Of a stretch of DNA of 64,000 nucleotides, positions 44,285 through 56,833 are shown in pieces. The position numbers were made by a program, and so were the translations under genes. The notes below the pieces were generated by a model, which was not told the DNA's origin, made no database searches, and worked only from the letters and a program-made list of their open reading frames with translations. Position 1 is the stretch's first letter; the number at the start of each line of letters is the position of its first letter. Source of the stretch: Rugalucina vietnamica (taxonomy: Eukaryota; Mollusca; Bivalvia; Lucinida; Lucinidae); NCBI GenBank assembly GCA_964017185.1, contig OZ024883.1, forward strand, positions 41,594,395 to 41,658,394, written 5' to 3'.

Positions 44285-45273
44285 ATTTACAAGATATAGA
44301 TAGAGGCATGCTAAAACACATGCCTCTGGGCCTATGATTAAATAGAAGCCTTAAATTCCTCAATGGTCTTAGATGAGACCACTGAAGAAGGGAGACTATT
44401 CCAAACCGAAATAGTTCTGGGGAAAAATGAGTTTTTCAGGGCATCACTATAGGCAAATTGTCTTGTATACTGTGATTCATGCGATGCCCGAGTTCGCCTT
44501 AGGTTGGGTGCCGGGGTCAGGTATTTGTCTTTATCAAGAGACACTGTACCGGAGTGTATCTTGTAGAAGAAGGTTAAGGAGGACCGCTCTCTGCGGGACT
44601 GCAGGGATGGCCACTCAAGCTCGTCAAGCATATCACCGACGCTACTGGAGTTCCTCCATCTCCTGCAGGTCCACCTGGCTGCAGTCTTCTGCACCTTCTC
44701 CACCTTCTCAGTCTGAGTTTCATGATAGGGATGCCAAATAGGGGCTGCATACTCAAGCTGAGGACGAACCAATGTTTTGTATGCAACTTCCTTTGTATGC
44801 CTAGGTGCCAATGCCAAATTGCGCCGAAGAAAGCCCAAAGTCTTAGTTGCCTTGCATGTAATTTCCGAAATATGTTGACCCCAATCAAGGTTGTCTGTGA
44901 TAGTTAAACCTAGGTATTTAGCGGACTGAACCTGTTCTAATATTTGCTGGTGCAGTGTGTAGCTGAACTGTATGTGATTGCTTGGGTGTAGCCGAGTCAC
45001 CCTCATTGAATGACATTTGCTAACATTAAATTTCATTTGCCAATCTGTTTCCCATTTGGCCAAGCTATTCAGGTCATCTTGCAAAATGTGACAATCCAAA
45101 GGAGACTTGATATTCCTGTACAAAACACAATCATCAGCAAATAGCCGAACAGATGACCTGATATTATCCGGAAGATCATTGATGAAAATAAGAAATAGGA
45201 CCGGTCCCAAGACCGATCCTTGCGGGACACCAGATAGAACCGGGACTGGATCTGAGGCTCGGCCATCTAATAC

Positions 45274-46447
45274 TAGAGGTGGGCGGTAAAACCGGTAAAC
45301 CGGTATACCGTGGTTCTCTTTTGTTTTGGTACGTACCGTGGTACTTTTTCACTGTACCGGTTTTTATGGTACATATAGGCAGTCTCCATTGTGAGGCTGT
45401 TTGCTAAATAAATTACTAATATTTCCATATTTGTCTGTGTCCTTAAATGATTAATTTGATCACGATCTTATATTAAAACATCTACAGAGAACAATTTTCA
45501 ATTGCCCTTCCTCCACCAAAATGTTGGCTATGTTGTTTTCATTCTAAATTAAATTATCCAAAGTCCAAAAAATTCAGAGATGCTTGAAATGACTTAGAAA
45601 AAGTATGTACATATGTTAATGTTACATATGTTAATGTTACATATGCTAATGTTACATATCAGTAAGCTCAAGCTGTGGTGTGTCGCTAAGTGTTGAGTAT
45701 GTTTATCAACCAAACATCTGTAAAAGCCAGTTCAATTTACTGGTGGCCAGAGATATAGGGCCACATTTAAAATTATTTCTGTTTGCCTTCTCCCTACCCT
45801 GTCTAGAAAAGTTGGGTAGGTAGGTAGGATTTTTTTTTTTTTTTTATGAACTACTGTATTATGCGTTATTTTTGGTGAAAGGAATTAGCTACAATTTTGT
45901 CAAAGCTACTCACAGTTACAGTTGCATTTTATGTTTTGTAGTGCTTGAACATAAGAACAAAATATCCAATTGGTGAGGAGGGTCATGGTTTAAATGAAAA
46001 CACATTACTTTCTAGGGAAAACAATTTATCTTCTGACAGAAACATTTAAAAAAAAAAAAAAATTAAAGGGCAATAAATTTTTTTGAGTAGGCCCTATTTT
46101 AGGTGAGTAGGTAGGGAGAGGGCAAACAAACAAATTTTTATTTTTGGCCTAGATTAATCAACCATTTGATTACAACATGTACACAGACTCATGACAACTG
46201 ATATGCCCTAAAACAGTCCTACACTTTATTTCCTAATAGGCAGTGTTAAATCTATCTTTTTAAGGCTGATTTTGGTAATGGAAGAAAAATAATTGAATTG
46301 CCTAACCCCCACACATTTAATGTGCTGCACCAGAAGGCCCAAATTGTTTCTATATATAGCTTCCGGTACACCGCGATACATACCACGGTACTTGACTGAA
46401 AACCGTGATATACCGCGGTACATTTTTTTTCGTGGTACCCAGCTCTA
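45274..46447. mobile_element. hAT-type non-autonomous element (1,174 bp)
   Basis: 8-bp target duplication TCTAATAC at 45266-45273 and 46448-46455. Ends tagaggtgggcggta and the inverse ggtacccagctcta, typical of hAT. Subterminal taccgcggta/accggtataccgtgg words recur at both sides. No transposase. Another MITE seems nested at about 45754-46162 (ends ggccacatttaaaatt and aatttttatttttggcc, with tttgccttctccctacc inverted). Confidence 0.85.
45754..46162. mobile_element. Possible MITE nested in the hAT element
   Basis: ctgtttgccttctccctacc near the left is mirrored by ggtagggagagggcaaacaa near the right, extended outward by ggcca/tggcc. T-rich and A-rich runs lie inside. Target duplication unclear. 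Confidence 0.5.
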
Positions 46448-47789
46448 TCTAATACCACTTTTTGAGAGCGCTCAGAGAGCCACGAGTCGATCCACTTATG
46501 TGTGGATCCTCTAATCCCGTAAAAGTCAAGTTTGTATAATAACCTTTTATGTGGGACCTTGTCAAAGGCCTTAGCGAAATCCATGACAATCACGTCTGTT
46601 TGCTTATGCCCGCTGTTCACAGCTCGATCCAGATTACTAACTAAGTCATGATAAAACTGAACTAACTGGGTTTCGCAAGACCTTTGACTTCGTAACCCAT
46701 GTTGACAATCAGCAAGGATGCTTTCAAGGGCCAGGTGCTTGTTTATTTTGCTGACTATTACATGTATATGCTCTAGAGTTTTGCAACAGATGCAAGTAAG
46801 CGACACCGGTCGATAGTTAGCTGCATCATATTTCTCACCTTTCTTAAATACCGGGGCTACATTTGCCTGTCGCCAATCATCTGGTACAGCACCCTGAGCA
46901 AGCGACTCATTGTAGATACAGGCCAGGATAGGAGCAATTTCAGAACTACATTCTTTCAACACCCTAGCACTCAGGCCATCTGGCCCAGGCGCCTTATGTA
47001 TATTCAAATTATTCAACAGTTTAGTGACCCCTTTGGGGTCAACTGTAATTTCACCCATGGCGGTGAAGGGACTTGTGCCTTTGGAGGGGATTTCATCATT
47101 TGTTTCGCGAGTGAAGGCTGACTGAAACTGCCTATTACAAATGTTGGCCTTATCCAAGGTGTCAGTCTTCAAAATTCCGTTTTCTCTAAGGGTATTGATC
47201 CCAGACGCGTCTTTTTTAAGGGACTTGACAAATGTCCAAAACTTTTTTGCCTTCTCATTTTTCCGGGGACAGTCGGGATCAGGGCTATCATTTTCTAACG
47301 AGAAGATATTGGTAACATGCTTCCAATATGCATCTCTGATGCTCTTTTGAACATGTGCTCTGAACCGTTTGTAATGGTTCTTTAGGTCAGGGCTACTTGA
47401 CTTGCGAGCACGAAAGTAAAGCTTATCGCGTTTCCTAATCAAGCGTTTGATCGAACTATCAATCCAAGGTAAGCTGTATTTTGTTTTGGTCATTTTTGAT
47501 GGAATAAACCTTTCAATAGCCGAGAGAACCTCCGACTTGAAACTGACCCACATGTCATTAACTGACATGCGACTATGCACTAGGGGAAATCCGGTAAAGT
47601 TCGGACAGGGTCGGTCCTCCTAACACATACATGTGATTCCTCCCGCATCGTCCGGGAGTCTCCAGGAAATGAGGGCCGTCTACCGGCCTCCAGGAAAGCG
47701 GCTAGAATCTCCCGGATGCTGAATTTTTCAAAATTAATTTTCCAAAACGTCCATTTTGTGTGAAAATTTGCGTTAAACACTTCAGAGTC

Positions 47790-48131
47790 CAGTGTTCCTT
47801 TTACTCTTAATCTGGGGCCGAAATAGGGCCCCATTCCCAATGCAAAAAAGTATCTTTTTTTCCCCAATTGCTGTCTAAAAATTCCCAATTGGAAAACTGT
47901 GAAAAACTCTGTCATGAAATTCAAAGTTTTCATGGTTTTAGCAGATGCCAAACTGTCAAAATGTAGTTAGAGAGACTCAGTTTTCCAGTCTGCAATGTCA
48001 TAGCGCATGGATTGATCCTAGTTTCAAGTTTTCAACAGGTTTTGACTTTTCCCAATTGCCCATTTTTATCGCCAATTTTCCCAATTCAAAGGGCCCCGCC
48101 CCCATTCCCAAAACACTGAAAAGGAACACTG
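47790..48131. mobile_element. hAT-like MITE with 5-bp duplication (342 bp)
   Basis: Ends cagtgttccttttactct and gaaaaggaacactg; GAGTC duplicated at 47785-47789 and 48132-48136. gggcccc-type words and cccaattg repeats lie subterminally. Confidence 0.65.
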
Positions 48132-48136
48132 GAGTC

Positions 48137-49640
48137 GTAAGTCAAAGGGATTAAGTAGTGTCCATTACGTAATTACCTGGTGGAGAAAACAATAGTCACT
48201 CAGGTGTCACTTGATGGGTCACTTGATGGGTATTGAATGCAGTGAGGTGTTAAATTGGCTAGTGCATTGATAAAGGTACCTGTTCAAAGTGCAAACACTG
48301 GGATAATATTTACCGGTAGCAGACCCAATTAACTTTAATCGCATTTCTGTGACCAAAATAAAGAACCTTTGGCCAAAATATGTACTCAATTTAGTGCCAG
48401 ATTTAAATTAACTGAAATAGAAGATAGTATCAAGTAAGTAAGAAAGAGAAATTTGGCCGTCTTCTGTGCCGTCATTTGGGCAGATCAGTGCTACGGTCTG
48501 GTTGGGTGAAATAGTTTTCACAAAAAAACAAAAACAAAACAAAAACAAAAAAAAAAAACAAAAAAAAAACTTTCCATATACAACTTTAGTATGTCCATTG
48601 AATGTAGGAAATTTTCTAAAAAAATTGACACCTCATTAGCTCATAAACATGCTGTTTGTTGGCGCCTGCCAACTTTTAAAATATCAGATCGTAGGACAAA
48701 CTTTTGATCCACGTTCTGCCATCAAAACGATATTTTATTTTCAAAATTTGACAGCTCAACCATCAGAATCCCAAAGCTTGACTTATAAGAATAGCACTGT
48801 TTGAAAACATTGTATGAAATGGTCTTAGTTGGTCATATTTCCTACGCTGATGAAAGGGTATAGTTACTGAAACAATGCCCAAACGCTTTCCCGCCGAAAT
48901 GTCAAACCGGATAAATTGATGGTGGATAACTTTTACATACGCACCGTTATAGTAATCCGGTGTTAAGGTAAACAAACCAATATGACAGCTGTCAGCTGAA
49001 ATCTGTTTTGGGATCGATTTTGCATTTTCTTGGTCAGTTCTGGCACTATTATTTAATTTCTTTCAATTTAAATATGTGAAATGAGATAGATACTTGTATG
49101 TGCACTTGCAAGTGTTAATACAGACCCACAAAAGACTGGAAGAAAGGACATTGACAGACTTCAGAGTGCATGCAATCATACATGTATTGACACTTCAGCA
49201 CAGCAGAATTTCAGATCAAGTAAAACAATAAGATAACCCTTCAAATGATAATTTTGCTGGTTTTGGATAATAATCAATCATGGCTATGCTGGGAACTAGT
49301 GATCAACCAACATCCTACCATTCAACCTGAAACTTGTTATTTTGGTGATGGTAGGTGGGGGGGAGCGGGGGGGGGGGGGTGCAGTGGAATGGAGATATGT
49401 AAATAAGACATAAGACAAATTTTATTTAAATTTATAAACAAATATGTTATTTTTGCACTTAATCACGCAAAACTGCACATTTTAAAAGCTGTAAGAAAAT
49501 CTCCCTGAAGTAGACCCCAATCTCCCTGAAATGAAATCCAAATCTCCCACTTGCTCACCTGGATCCCATCACATGTATGCTAACAAGGTTATTCTATGGT
49601 GATGGATTTTACCCTTTCTCGGCTGTTTCCCGCTTTACCA
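48137..49640. other. Non-coding stretch inside the 9.25-kb element
   Basis: No gene. (CAAAA)n-like A-rich DNA at 48521-48570 and a G run near 49360-49380. Segments near 47617-47730 and 49500-49590 (tctcccggat, aatctccctgaa, tacatgtgat) look like an inverted pair from another eroded element. Confidence 0.4.
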
Positions 49641-49836
49641 GGATTGTAAGTCGGGTTAAAGTAGCACTTTCGGCCCTTGAATACCATATTTGCTTGCTGT
49701 TACCGCCTTAAAGAACGGGTTCAAGCGCGTTTCAAGACATATACCGCTATTCGGGGAAGTTCGGCCACCCATGGGGAAGTTCGGACGGCATTTATTGTCT
49801 CCGACTGGGAATTTCAGACACTTCTGAGACGCCTCC

Positions 49837-49930
49837 ATGGCACAGTGATTATGTCACTTGCCTTGTAAACTAGTGGTCACACGTTCTATACCGGTCTTCT
49901 CACTGGCAACTTCAACGTCTCGTGGAAAAT
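49837..49930 (+). repeat. tRNA-like (SINE) fragment
   Basis: tggcacagtgattatgtcac resembles an A-box region and gtggtcacacgttctatacc a decayed B-box region, at tRNA-like spacing, near one ggggaagttcgg pair. Weak. Confidence 0.3.
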
Positions 49931-51041
49931 ACGGATGTCTTCGGCGTTTTGAAAAAAAGAAAGTGCTGAAGAAAGGGAATGGCTAAATTCATAGGAGCAT
50001 GTATATCGCCATATATGCGGGCCTAAATCATGTTTTAAGGTTTCGCTATGCGTCACCATAAAACAAATTTTCGACAGTATACCAGTCGATATATGCCACG
50101 TAATTTCGATAGCATATTATGTAGACCGTGACGTTAGTCTGAAAGGGCCTGTACTAATCAGCAGCATGAGTAGCACGTGAATTGCTGTACATGTACATGC
50201 TTTTGCAATCTTTGATATACACGTACTTTGCAATGTCCGCTATTCGTCAATACTCATTTCACGTGCAACTTTGTGCCGGAAACTTGTTGGTGTGCGAACT
50301 ACAGTGCATAGCCAATAACATAATCCTCTTACTGGCCATATACTGGTACATGTACGTACATTCACCTTGTGCTGTTCTTTTGCATGAAATTTGCGGTGGC
50401 TCTGTCCTGAAATGGCTGAACGTTTTTGTCTGGGACATAAAACCATAACAAAATTATATTTTGTTTTTCAAATTACATACATGTCACAAGAAGCCTTCTT
50501 ATGCCTTTTTACATGTACAGCCATTTAGTTAATACCAGATACAAAAATATTTCGTCTCTATGTAGACTGAAAACATTAGATTTTCACTCATGTTGCACAC
50601 TCGTGAAAATTCTTGATTTCAACAATTCTATCAAATATATTTGGTATTCGCCTCATAAAAGTAAGTGCCTTCCATTAATAGGTTTGGGAAAGATTAAGTT
50701 TCTTTGTCGATGTTTTAAAAGTTTAGATCTACCTATGATATGCCTTTGTCCATATTTCACTGGTATTACAAGCCTAGTAACGTTCATGCACATGTATGTG
50801 TCAATGTCGCTCAGAGTTCAAACTGACATTTCCTCGACGAAAGAGGGAGCAGGCTTATTGTTCATGCTGTGATGCTACATCCAATAGACTTCAACTACGA
50901 CAAACGAAACTGGGATGTCATACGATATAATAGATACAAGCATGCCAGGCTGGTCATATTGCAAACGGTTTTAATGATCCACCATGAGGGCCGAACAACT
51001 GACCAAATTGTTCACCCGTCAAGGTTGACCCCCCTGTTGGG
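49931..51041. other. Non-coding stretch, nothing recognised
   Basis: ORFs up to 123 codons (50501-50872) lack family motifs or splice context. I treat the stretch as non-coding. Confidence 0.4.
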
Positions 51042-51046
51042 TGTAT

Positions 51047-52004
51047 CAGGGTTCGCGCTAGCGGTCGCCATCGTCGCCATTTGCGAAGATTTTTATTTTT
51101 TGGCTCCTAAAATTTGACTTTGGCGAAAGTAAATGGCGAATATATAGAGCCACTTTGTCCAGCCAAAAAGCCATTGTTTTCCATAGAAAACCATCATTTG
51201 ATTACCTGTATATTCGCGCCTACAATAGAGATAATCCTATTCTTTATCGGTGTTTATTCAAGTGTCATTTCTGACCTTGACCTTGTGTATTCAGGCGTAA
51301 CACGCTTGGCGCACGTGGTCCGGTAACGATATAGACCGTCACCAGCGTGTTAGATTTGAAATAATGTTTGAATGCTGATGAGTGGGGGAAATGTCAATAT
51401 ATGTCATTTAAAAATGAAACAGATTCTTTTTAGAATCAGCAACTCAACTTTACCCATGCATTTATTTTATAGCTTTAACTCTTGATTTTGTAGAGTGTTA
51501 TTTATTTTTTTTCTATTAAAGTATATGAATTTTAATATTTCAATCTGTCTACTAATCTTAAAAGTTTTGTTTCTGATTTTGTACAAGCATAAACTAATAA
51601 TTTTAGTAGTTGTTCCCCTTGTTTACAAATACAAGAACAAGCTTTATAAAACATATTTTCCCAAACTATATGTATAGGGATCTCAGTCTACACCTGCCCT
51701 TCAAATCAGTTGGAAATTCATAATTACATTACCTGGATCTACTGTTGAAATATAACTTAGTACATGTAGCATGTATGGGACTTGGGTGAGAAGGGCAATA
51801 TGTATTTTTAGGGAACTGGAGAGACCAAGTTAAAAAGGGCAAACAAAATATTTGGGGGTTTAAGTGAGCAAGGAGCTGAGTGAGATGTGTCCTCTTGGCG
51901 AAAAAATGGCCAAGATTTGGCTCAAACTTCAAGAAAATGGCGAAAAAAAATCTCAAATGGCGAAAGTGATGACGAAAGAAAAATATATCCTAGCGCGAAC
52001 CCTG
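51047..52004. mobile_element. hAT-like element with 5-bp duplication (958 bp)
   Basis: Ends cagggttcgcgctag and ctagcgcgaaccctg; TGTAT duplicated at 51042-51046 and 52005-52009. An uninterrupted copy of the target (cccctgttgggtgtatgcta) lies at 52386, which fixes the boundaries. atggcgaa-type words repeat near both ends. No transposase. Confidence 0.75.
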
Positions 52005-52009
52005 TGTAT

Positions 52010-52510
52010 GCTATTTGTTTAGATAATGATAAAAGACCAGTTTCTCTTGTAATTAGGCATGAAATTCAGACATCTGATTGAAATAAAACAGCTTCACTAC
52101 GTTACATTCACGGCACCACTTGTAAGGGGGGGGGGGGGGGGGGGGGTCAAAATATTATAGGCAAAAAAGTGACCCGCGGGTCATAATATTATGACCCCCC
52201 CCCCCCCACCCACCCTGTTTATGCTATATATTAATATGATGATAAATTGCTTTTTCTCATGTTATTACACATAAAATTCAAACATTAAATCAAATATAAC
52301 AGCTTCAACATGCATCTATTTTCATAATACATGTACTGGTACAGGGGGGGGGGAGTCAATATATTATGGTATAATATTTTGACCCCCCTGTTGGGTGTAT
52401 GCTATTTGTTTAGATAATGATAAAAGACCAGTTTCTCCTGCAATAATGCATAAAATTCAGACATCTGATTGAAATAAAACAGCTTCACTACCTTACATTC
52501 ACGGATGTCA
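52010..52510. repeat. G-tract repeat block, copy 1, with duplicated flank
   Basis: A ~21-G run (52126-52146) then tcaaaatattatagg, a palindrome gggtcataatattatgaccc and a C run, followed by ~170 bp of AT-rich body. Segment 52010-52125 (gctatttgtttagataatga, ccagtttctc) is repeated at 52400-52505. The same block recurs at 54355-54600. Confidence 0.65.
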
Positions 52511-54354
52511 CAAATCAGTTGTGACATGTGTGTTTTAATAAAACAATATCTTGTAAATATAATCCTACAGTGCAATTGACAGTTAAATTACCTGTCCAAT
52601 ACCTTGACTTTGTGAGTGAGTAGATTTTAGTGGTCAGATTATAGCTGTAAATATTTTGTCAGTCAGATACCCAGAGATATATGGGCCACAACATGAGAAA
52701 GTGTACCTTCAGACAATTTCTCGAGTATTAGAAAAACAAAGTTACTTTGAATGTATGATGTTTCTTTTGTCTCTTAGTCTGTATTTGACCATATTATTTC
52801 AGTTATTTTGTGAGTTATGACCGATTTACTTTATGAACCCTACATACGTCATTGTCCTGAAAAATGACGTCAAAGTTGCGTAAAGCATTTCTGCATTTTC
52901 GTAGAGCTTTCAAAACTTGATGCATTTGCTCAAAACTGCTTAAGCACTGGTCTGAACCTATTGTTATGATAGAAGCATACCGACCTTACGAGCAATATGT
53001 CATAATTATTTTGTCTATTTTAATGATGATGCGGTTGCTATGGTTACCATTTAATGATAGAAATAGGAAAATTATATGTATAACAGGCTAAAACAAGGGC
53101 AGATAACTCCAAATATTGTAAATAAATATGTTTTAAAACTCAATCATTTGGTAGCCCAGTGTTCAAAGATTAGAGATACAGTGTTAACTCTAAAACATAT
53201 ATTACATCATTTTCCCGCTTTTTGCTGCTTTCTACTAGTAATGTCAGAATGTCCGAAGGTACATTTTGTCGCGTTGAGGTTCATATACATTTTGGATTAT
53301 TTGCCATATACCTAACTGTAAGTAGTTTTAGTTTGTATGTTACATTATCTGCTGATTATATTTTTGAGAAATTTCTGGAATTTTGAACATTTCTAGTTTA
53401 GTAATTTCTTAATTTACATTTAATCATATTAATTAAGGCCATACCTTTGTAGGTGGCCTCTGGTAGATGAAAATCAGCAGACAGTGTCACATGCAGTATA
53501 CATTGCTATGGTTATGGTGGGAGAAAATCCAATCCATGTCTAGAGGATGACTATCGAAGCATCTTGGGCAGGGAGAATTTACTTATGTGGAGTGAATAAT
53601 AGATTGAACATAGTGTATATGAAGTACAGCTATATTGTGATGCTTATATTTCATGAATTATTGACATATTATAAAACAACAAAAGCACACGTGGAGTTGT
53701 AATACTAGTAGTGGTTAAATAGATGTTTTGACAGTGTGACGATTAAGAGGAAAAGACAATTTACATGAAATCAAGATTGTCTCAGAATCAGATAATAGCT
53801 ATGGTGATGACATATTATAGACAGACTCTGATTACCTTAGCATATTAATTTGATAATTCACAAGGTTGATTGCTAGTTGGAGCTTTTAATTATGAAAACG
53901 GACTTCATTATTTGGAAGCAATATAGTGATAGTATAGACTTCAGATTTTAATTGTATATATATACTCAGTGTAGAAAGTAAGGTGTGAGATTCTGTCAAT
54001 GAACATTCAACGGGATATAATTGTGTATAGTAGATTATAGTAATGCAAAGGTCTTGTGTGAGTATCAAATGGAGTCCAGTGAGTTGTAGTGGTTATAATT
54101 TAGATCTTTGTGGCATCTGTCTGTGTGGTGATAGCTTTGTGGTATAGTTCTTAGTGGTGACATATTACTACTATAGTCTGGATCCATATCTTAGTGGAGA
54201 ATCACATGCATTTTGTATTACTGATACATGATTTGATGTTGAATAAGGTTGTAAAATACAGATATGAAGAAGGTGTTTTTTTTGGTTTAGTTTTTCAAGA
54301 GCCGGTATACCCTTGATTATAATCAAATGAAATCAGTTCCTGACAACGGACACC
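52511..54354. other. Non-coding stretch, nothing recognised
   Basis: AT-rich, no ORF above 80 codons, no repeat that I could match within the window. Confidence 0.5.
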
Positions 54355-54600
54355 ACTTGTAAGTGGGGGGGGGGGGGGGGGGTCAAAATATTATAGGCAA
54401 AAAGTGACCGCGGGTCATAATATTATGACCCCCCCTACCCTGTTTTTGCTATTTATTCATATGATGATAAATTGCTTTTTCTCATGTTATTACACATAAA
54501 ATTCAAACATTTAATCAAATATAACAGCTTCAACATGCATCTATTTTCATAATACTGGTACAGGGGGGGGGGGTCAATATATTATGGTATTATGGCCCTA
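54355..54600. repeat. G-tract repeat block, copy 2
   Basis: Homologue of the block at 52126: a ~19-G run (54364-54382), gggtcataatattatgaccc, then ttgctttttctcatgttatt, acagcttcaacatgcatcta and a second G run before tcaatatattatgg. Confidence 0.65.
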
Positions 54601-55839
54601 GTAATTTTATATTTCTGACCGTTCCAAGGCCATATGCTTAGAAACACTTTAAACGTCCATCATTTTAACATACTGCTGGTTACACCTTAAACAAGACGGA
54701 AGGGAGCATTGCATGTAGTGTTTGTATCTGCGAAGTTGTTGTCAGATAAATGGTCGAAAATTTTGTCAGCGTCGCTGTCAAACAAGATTACTGACTGCTG
54801 AGTACGACAAGATGCCTCACAAACAGATAATCCCAATCCAATGTATATGTATTTTAAAAAGTCTGAGAAATAATAGTGCCCTTCAAACTGACAACAACAA
54901 TAGAAAAATATTGTTAATCAATGGTGCAAACCGTAGTAACATTCCGATGCATTTTATTGGGGTGCAGACACAGATCTAGGCTGAATTAATGTGCGGTTCA
55001 GTCGCTGGTTATAAGCTACAACATAAACTCAGCGTGAGTGCATTATCAATATTTTACAATGCAGACTTTTCCAGTTTCCACACATTTGAACAGGTCACCA
55101 TAAAACTTCTCTTGACCCCTGAAACACAACGCACACGTGTACGTTTCTATACCAAAGGACAAAATGCTGACTGCTTCTGTGACGTCGCTGTAACGCCACG
55201 TGCAGCACATCTTAAGAATGGCCCGTGCTATCACTGTATATACATGTGTGTTTTGTGTAACGAAAGCAGTGACAGCGTAGCTAGAAACAAGGATAGATTT
55301 TTAAAAAGCTAGTGTCACCCGTTTTATCTGATATTTAGATCTGAATAGTTTACTGGTGACACGCCAAATGACATTATTTCACCAGGGTCTAGACCACCAT
55401 CATTTAGTCCTGGATTGCGTATGAATGGTTATTCGGCTAAACTAACATGTAGATCAACTGTCTAACCTATATCGCGTTACACTTTTATACCTCGTTCACT
55501 CCATTTGTGTGGATGGCTGTCGGAAATGTTCTGTTGAACTAAATACAGAGCCCGAGAGACGAAACGACTTGCAAGACGACCGAACCAGTTTTAAGACCAA
55601 AGATATGATTGGTCAAAATAGATCTAGCCAATCACTTTCTGCCTTTCAATAGTCAGTTCTTGTCGGAAAAACCCAGAGCAGATGTGAATTGTTGTCCGAA
55701 CTTCCCCAGAGCCCTTATTCAACATGCGGGGAAGTTCGGACAACTTCAGCCGTATCATAATTGCATTTTTGTTGTAAAAATATGTAAATTCCAGGTGAAA
55801 ACTATTAGAAAAAAAGTTAAAATATACACCACAACCTCT
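54601..55839. other. Non-coding stretch with a LINE-tail fragment
   Basis: At 55340-55396 gatctgaatagtttactggt and gacacgccaaat match the 3' end of the (GAATCT)n-tailed LINE. ORFs at 54722-55312 show no family features. Confidence 0.4.
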
Positions 55840-55990
55840 TTATAACACTATTGTTGGGGTCCAACACAATTTCCGTGTTAGCTATCCAATCCGTGTTATA
55901 ACGAGAGTAAAATGTATAGATATATAGTAATAGTAGACCATTTGGGGTCCATGGATGGTCCGTGTTATATCCAAAACCGTGCTTTAAAGG
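55840..55990. repeat. ttataac/gttataa interspersed repeat
   Basis: Resembles 19205-19390: ctttataacacta, ggggtccaacac, gtgttataacgag and a closing ccgtgttatatcc. Confidence 0.45.
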
Positions 55991-56833
55991 TCATATCTAA
56001 AGGTTTTGATTTTATAAAACTGAAGTAGATATTGATAAAAGGAAATGATTGCCAAAAACCTCACCAAATTATCATGACAGGTTCCGGAGATAGCTTGATT
56101 TACAATTTGGCATTTTATCTCATGAATATTCATTAGTGCCACTATGACGTCATAGAAGCACATAGGAAATTTTAAATATCATGCAAACAAACGACTAAAA
56201 CAAACAAATTATCATTTGAAAATAATTATAAACCATTTATACAACTTATTAGTTAGTTTGAAAAGTTTTGATCACCATTTAAGTGAATTATTTTGGTTTT
56301 TATTTTTTTACCAAGGGAGACAAGTCTCACATGAATATAATATTGTTATTCAAATACAGTCCCATATCTTTTGAGCCGATGGGTATGGTTGGGTTTAGTT
56401 TTCGATAAACAAGTCCCAAGAACAAATGTGATCAGCAGACAAAGAATAAAAATGTTCAAAAATAACGTTTGTATATACCCTTTAATGAAGTGTGTTATAA
56501 AGAGGTCCAGGTGTAATTTGAAACATAATTACTCTAAAAATAAACAAGAAACGCCGAGTTTACACCTCAACTAGCGTTCAATAACAATTGGTTTAATTTT
56601 GCACGGGACCGAAGTTTTTGAGGTCAAAATGGAAAGGCTCAAGAAATCGTGCGGTATTGCCGAGACTGTACCCTAAACTATTTTAACGAACCGAAAGGAA
56701 ACGAAATAGACAACATTGTCGAAAAAATAAAAGTATTTAATAGTCGATTGCAGGGGTTAGGAAATCACAATGATTACGATAGTAATAGTGTCCAAACTTT
56801 AGCGCCTGTCCGAACTTTACCGGATTTCCCCTA

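Larger units (their letters stand above)
44285..47580 (-). mobile_element. LINE (CR1/jockey-like), 5' truncated, split by a hAT element
   Basis: Antisense to EARS2 in intron 1. The two halves, 44285-45273 and 46448-47580, are separated by the hAT-type element. The right edge coincides with the TA-flanked 9.25-kb element. Codons resembling LINE sequence may continue for ~15 positions beyond that element at 56834, but a stop follows, so the original 5' end is unresolved. The 3' end near 44285 is approximate. Confidence 0.75.
44338..47580 (-). pseudogene. LINE reverse transcriptase ORF, interrupted by insertion
   Basis: The upstream half (46456-47580) encodes the pre-RT linker (LPWIDSSIKRLIRKRDKLY), then KAPGPDGLSARVLKEC, NYRPVSLTC, GLRSQRSCETQL and MDFAKAFDKVPHKRLLYKLD. 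The downstream half (44338-45265) supplies VPQGS and GPVLFLIFINDLP, the catalytic FADDC, LGLTI, the thumb region and a C-terminal block (FFPRTISVWNSLPSSVV). Removing the 1,174-bp insertion and one duplication copy leaves 2,061 nt, exactly 687 codons with no stop, so the reading frame was intact when the hAT element arrived. The endonuclease domain is absent. Confidence 0.85.
47583..56831. mobile_element. Candidate 9.25-kb TA-flanked element with 27-bp perfect TIRs
   Basis: The 27-bp sequence at 47583-47609 (ggggaaatccggtaaagttc...) recurs as an exact reverse complement at 56805-56831, each outer edge followed by TA. Related words ggggaagttcgg occur in opposed pairs at about 49755-49787 and 55692-55740. 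TA plus a ~27-bp TIR fits Tc1/mariner. No transposase is found in the 9.2 kb, which instead holds hAT-like elements, G-tract repeats and unassigned DNA. Two separate insertions of one short MITE cannot be excluded. Confidence 0.5.

Noticed and set aside
50501-50872. 123-codon ORF in EARS2 intron 1
   Set aside because: Low-complexity hydrophobic translation, no motif, no splice context; likely chance.
54722-55312. Two ORFs of 85 and 107 codons
   Set aside because: No recognised domain, no supporting splice sites, inside transposon-like DNA.
47583-56831. Polinton/Maverick for the 9.25-kb segment
   Set aside because: No polymerase, integrase, ATPase or capsid-like ORF; the TIR is only 27 bp and the flank is TA.
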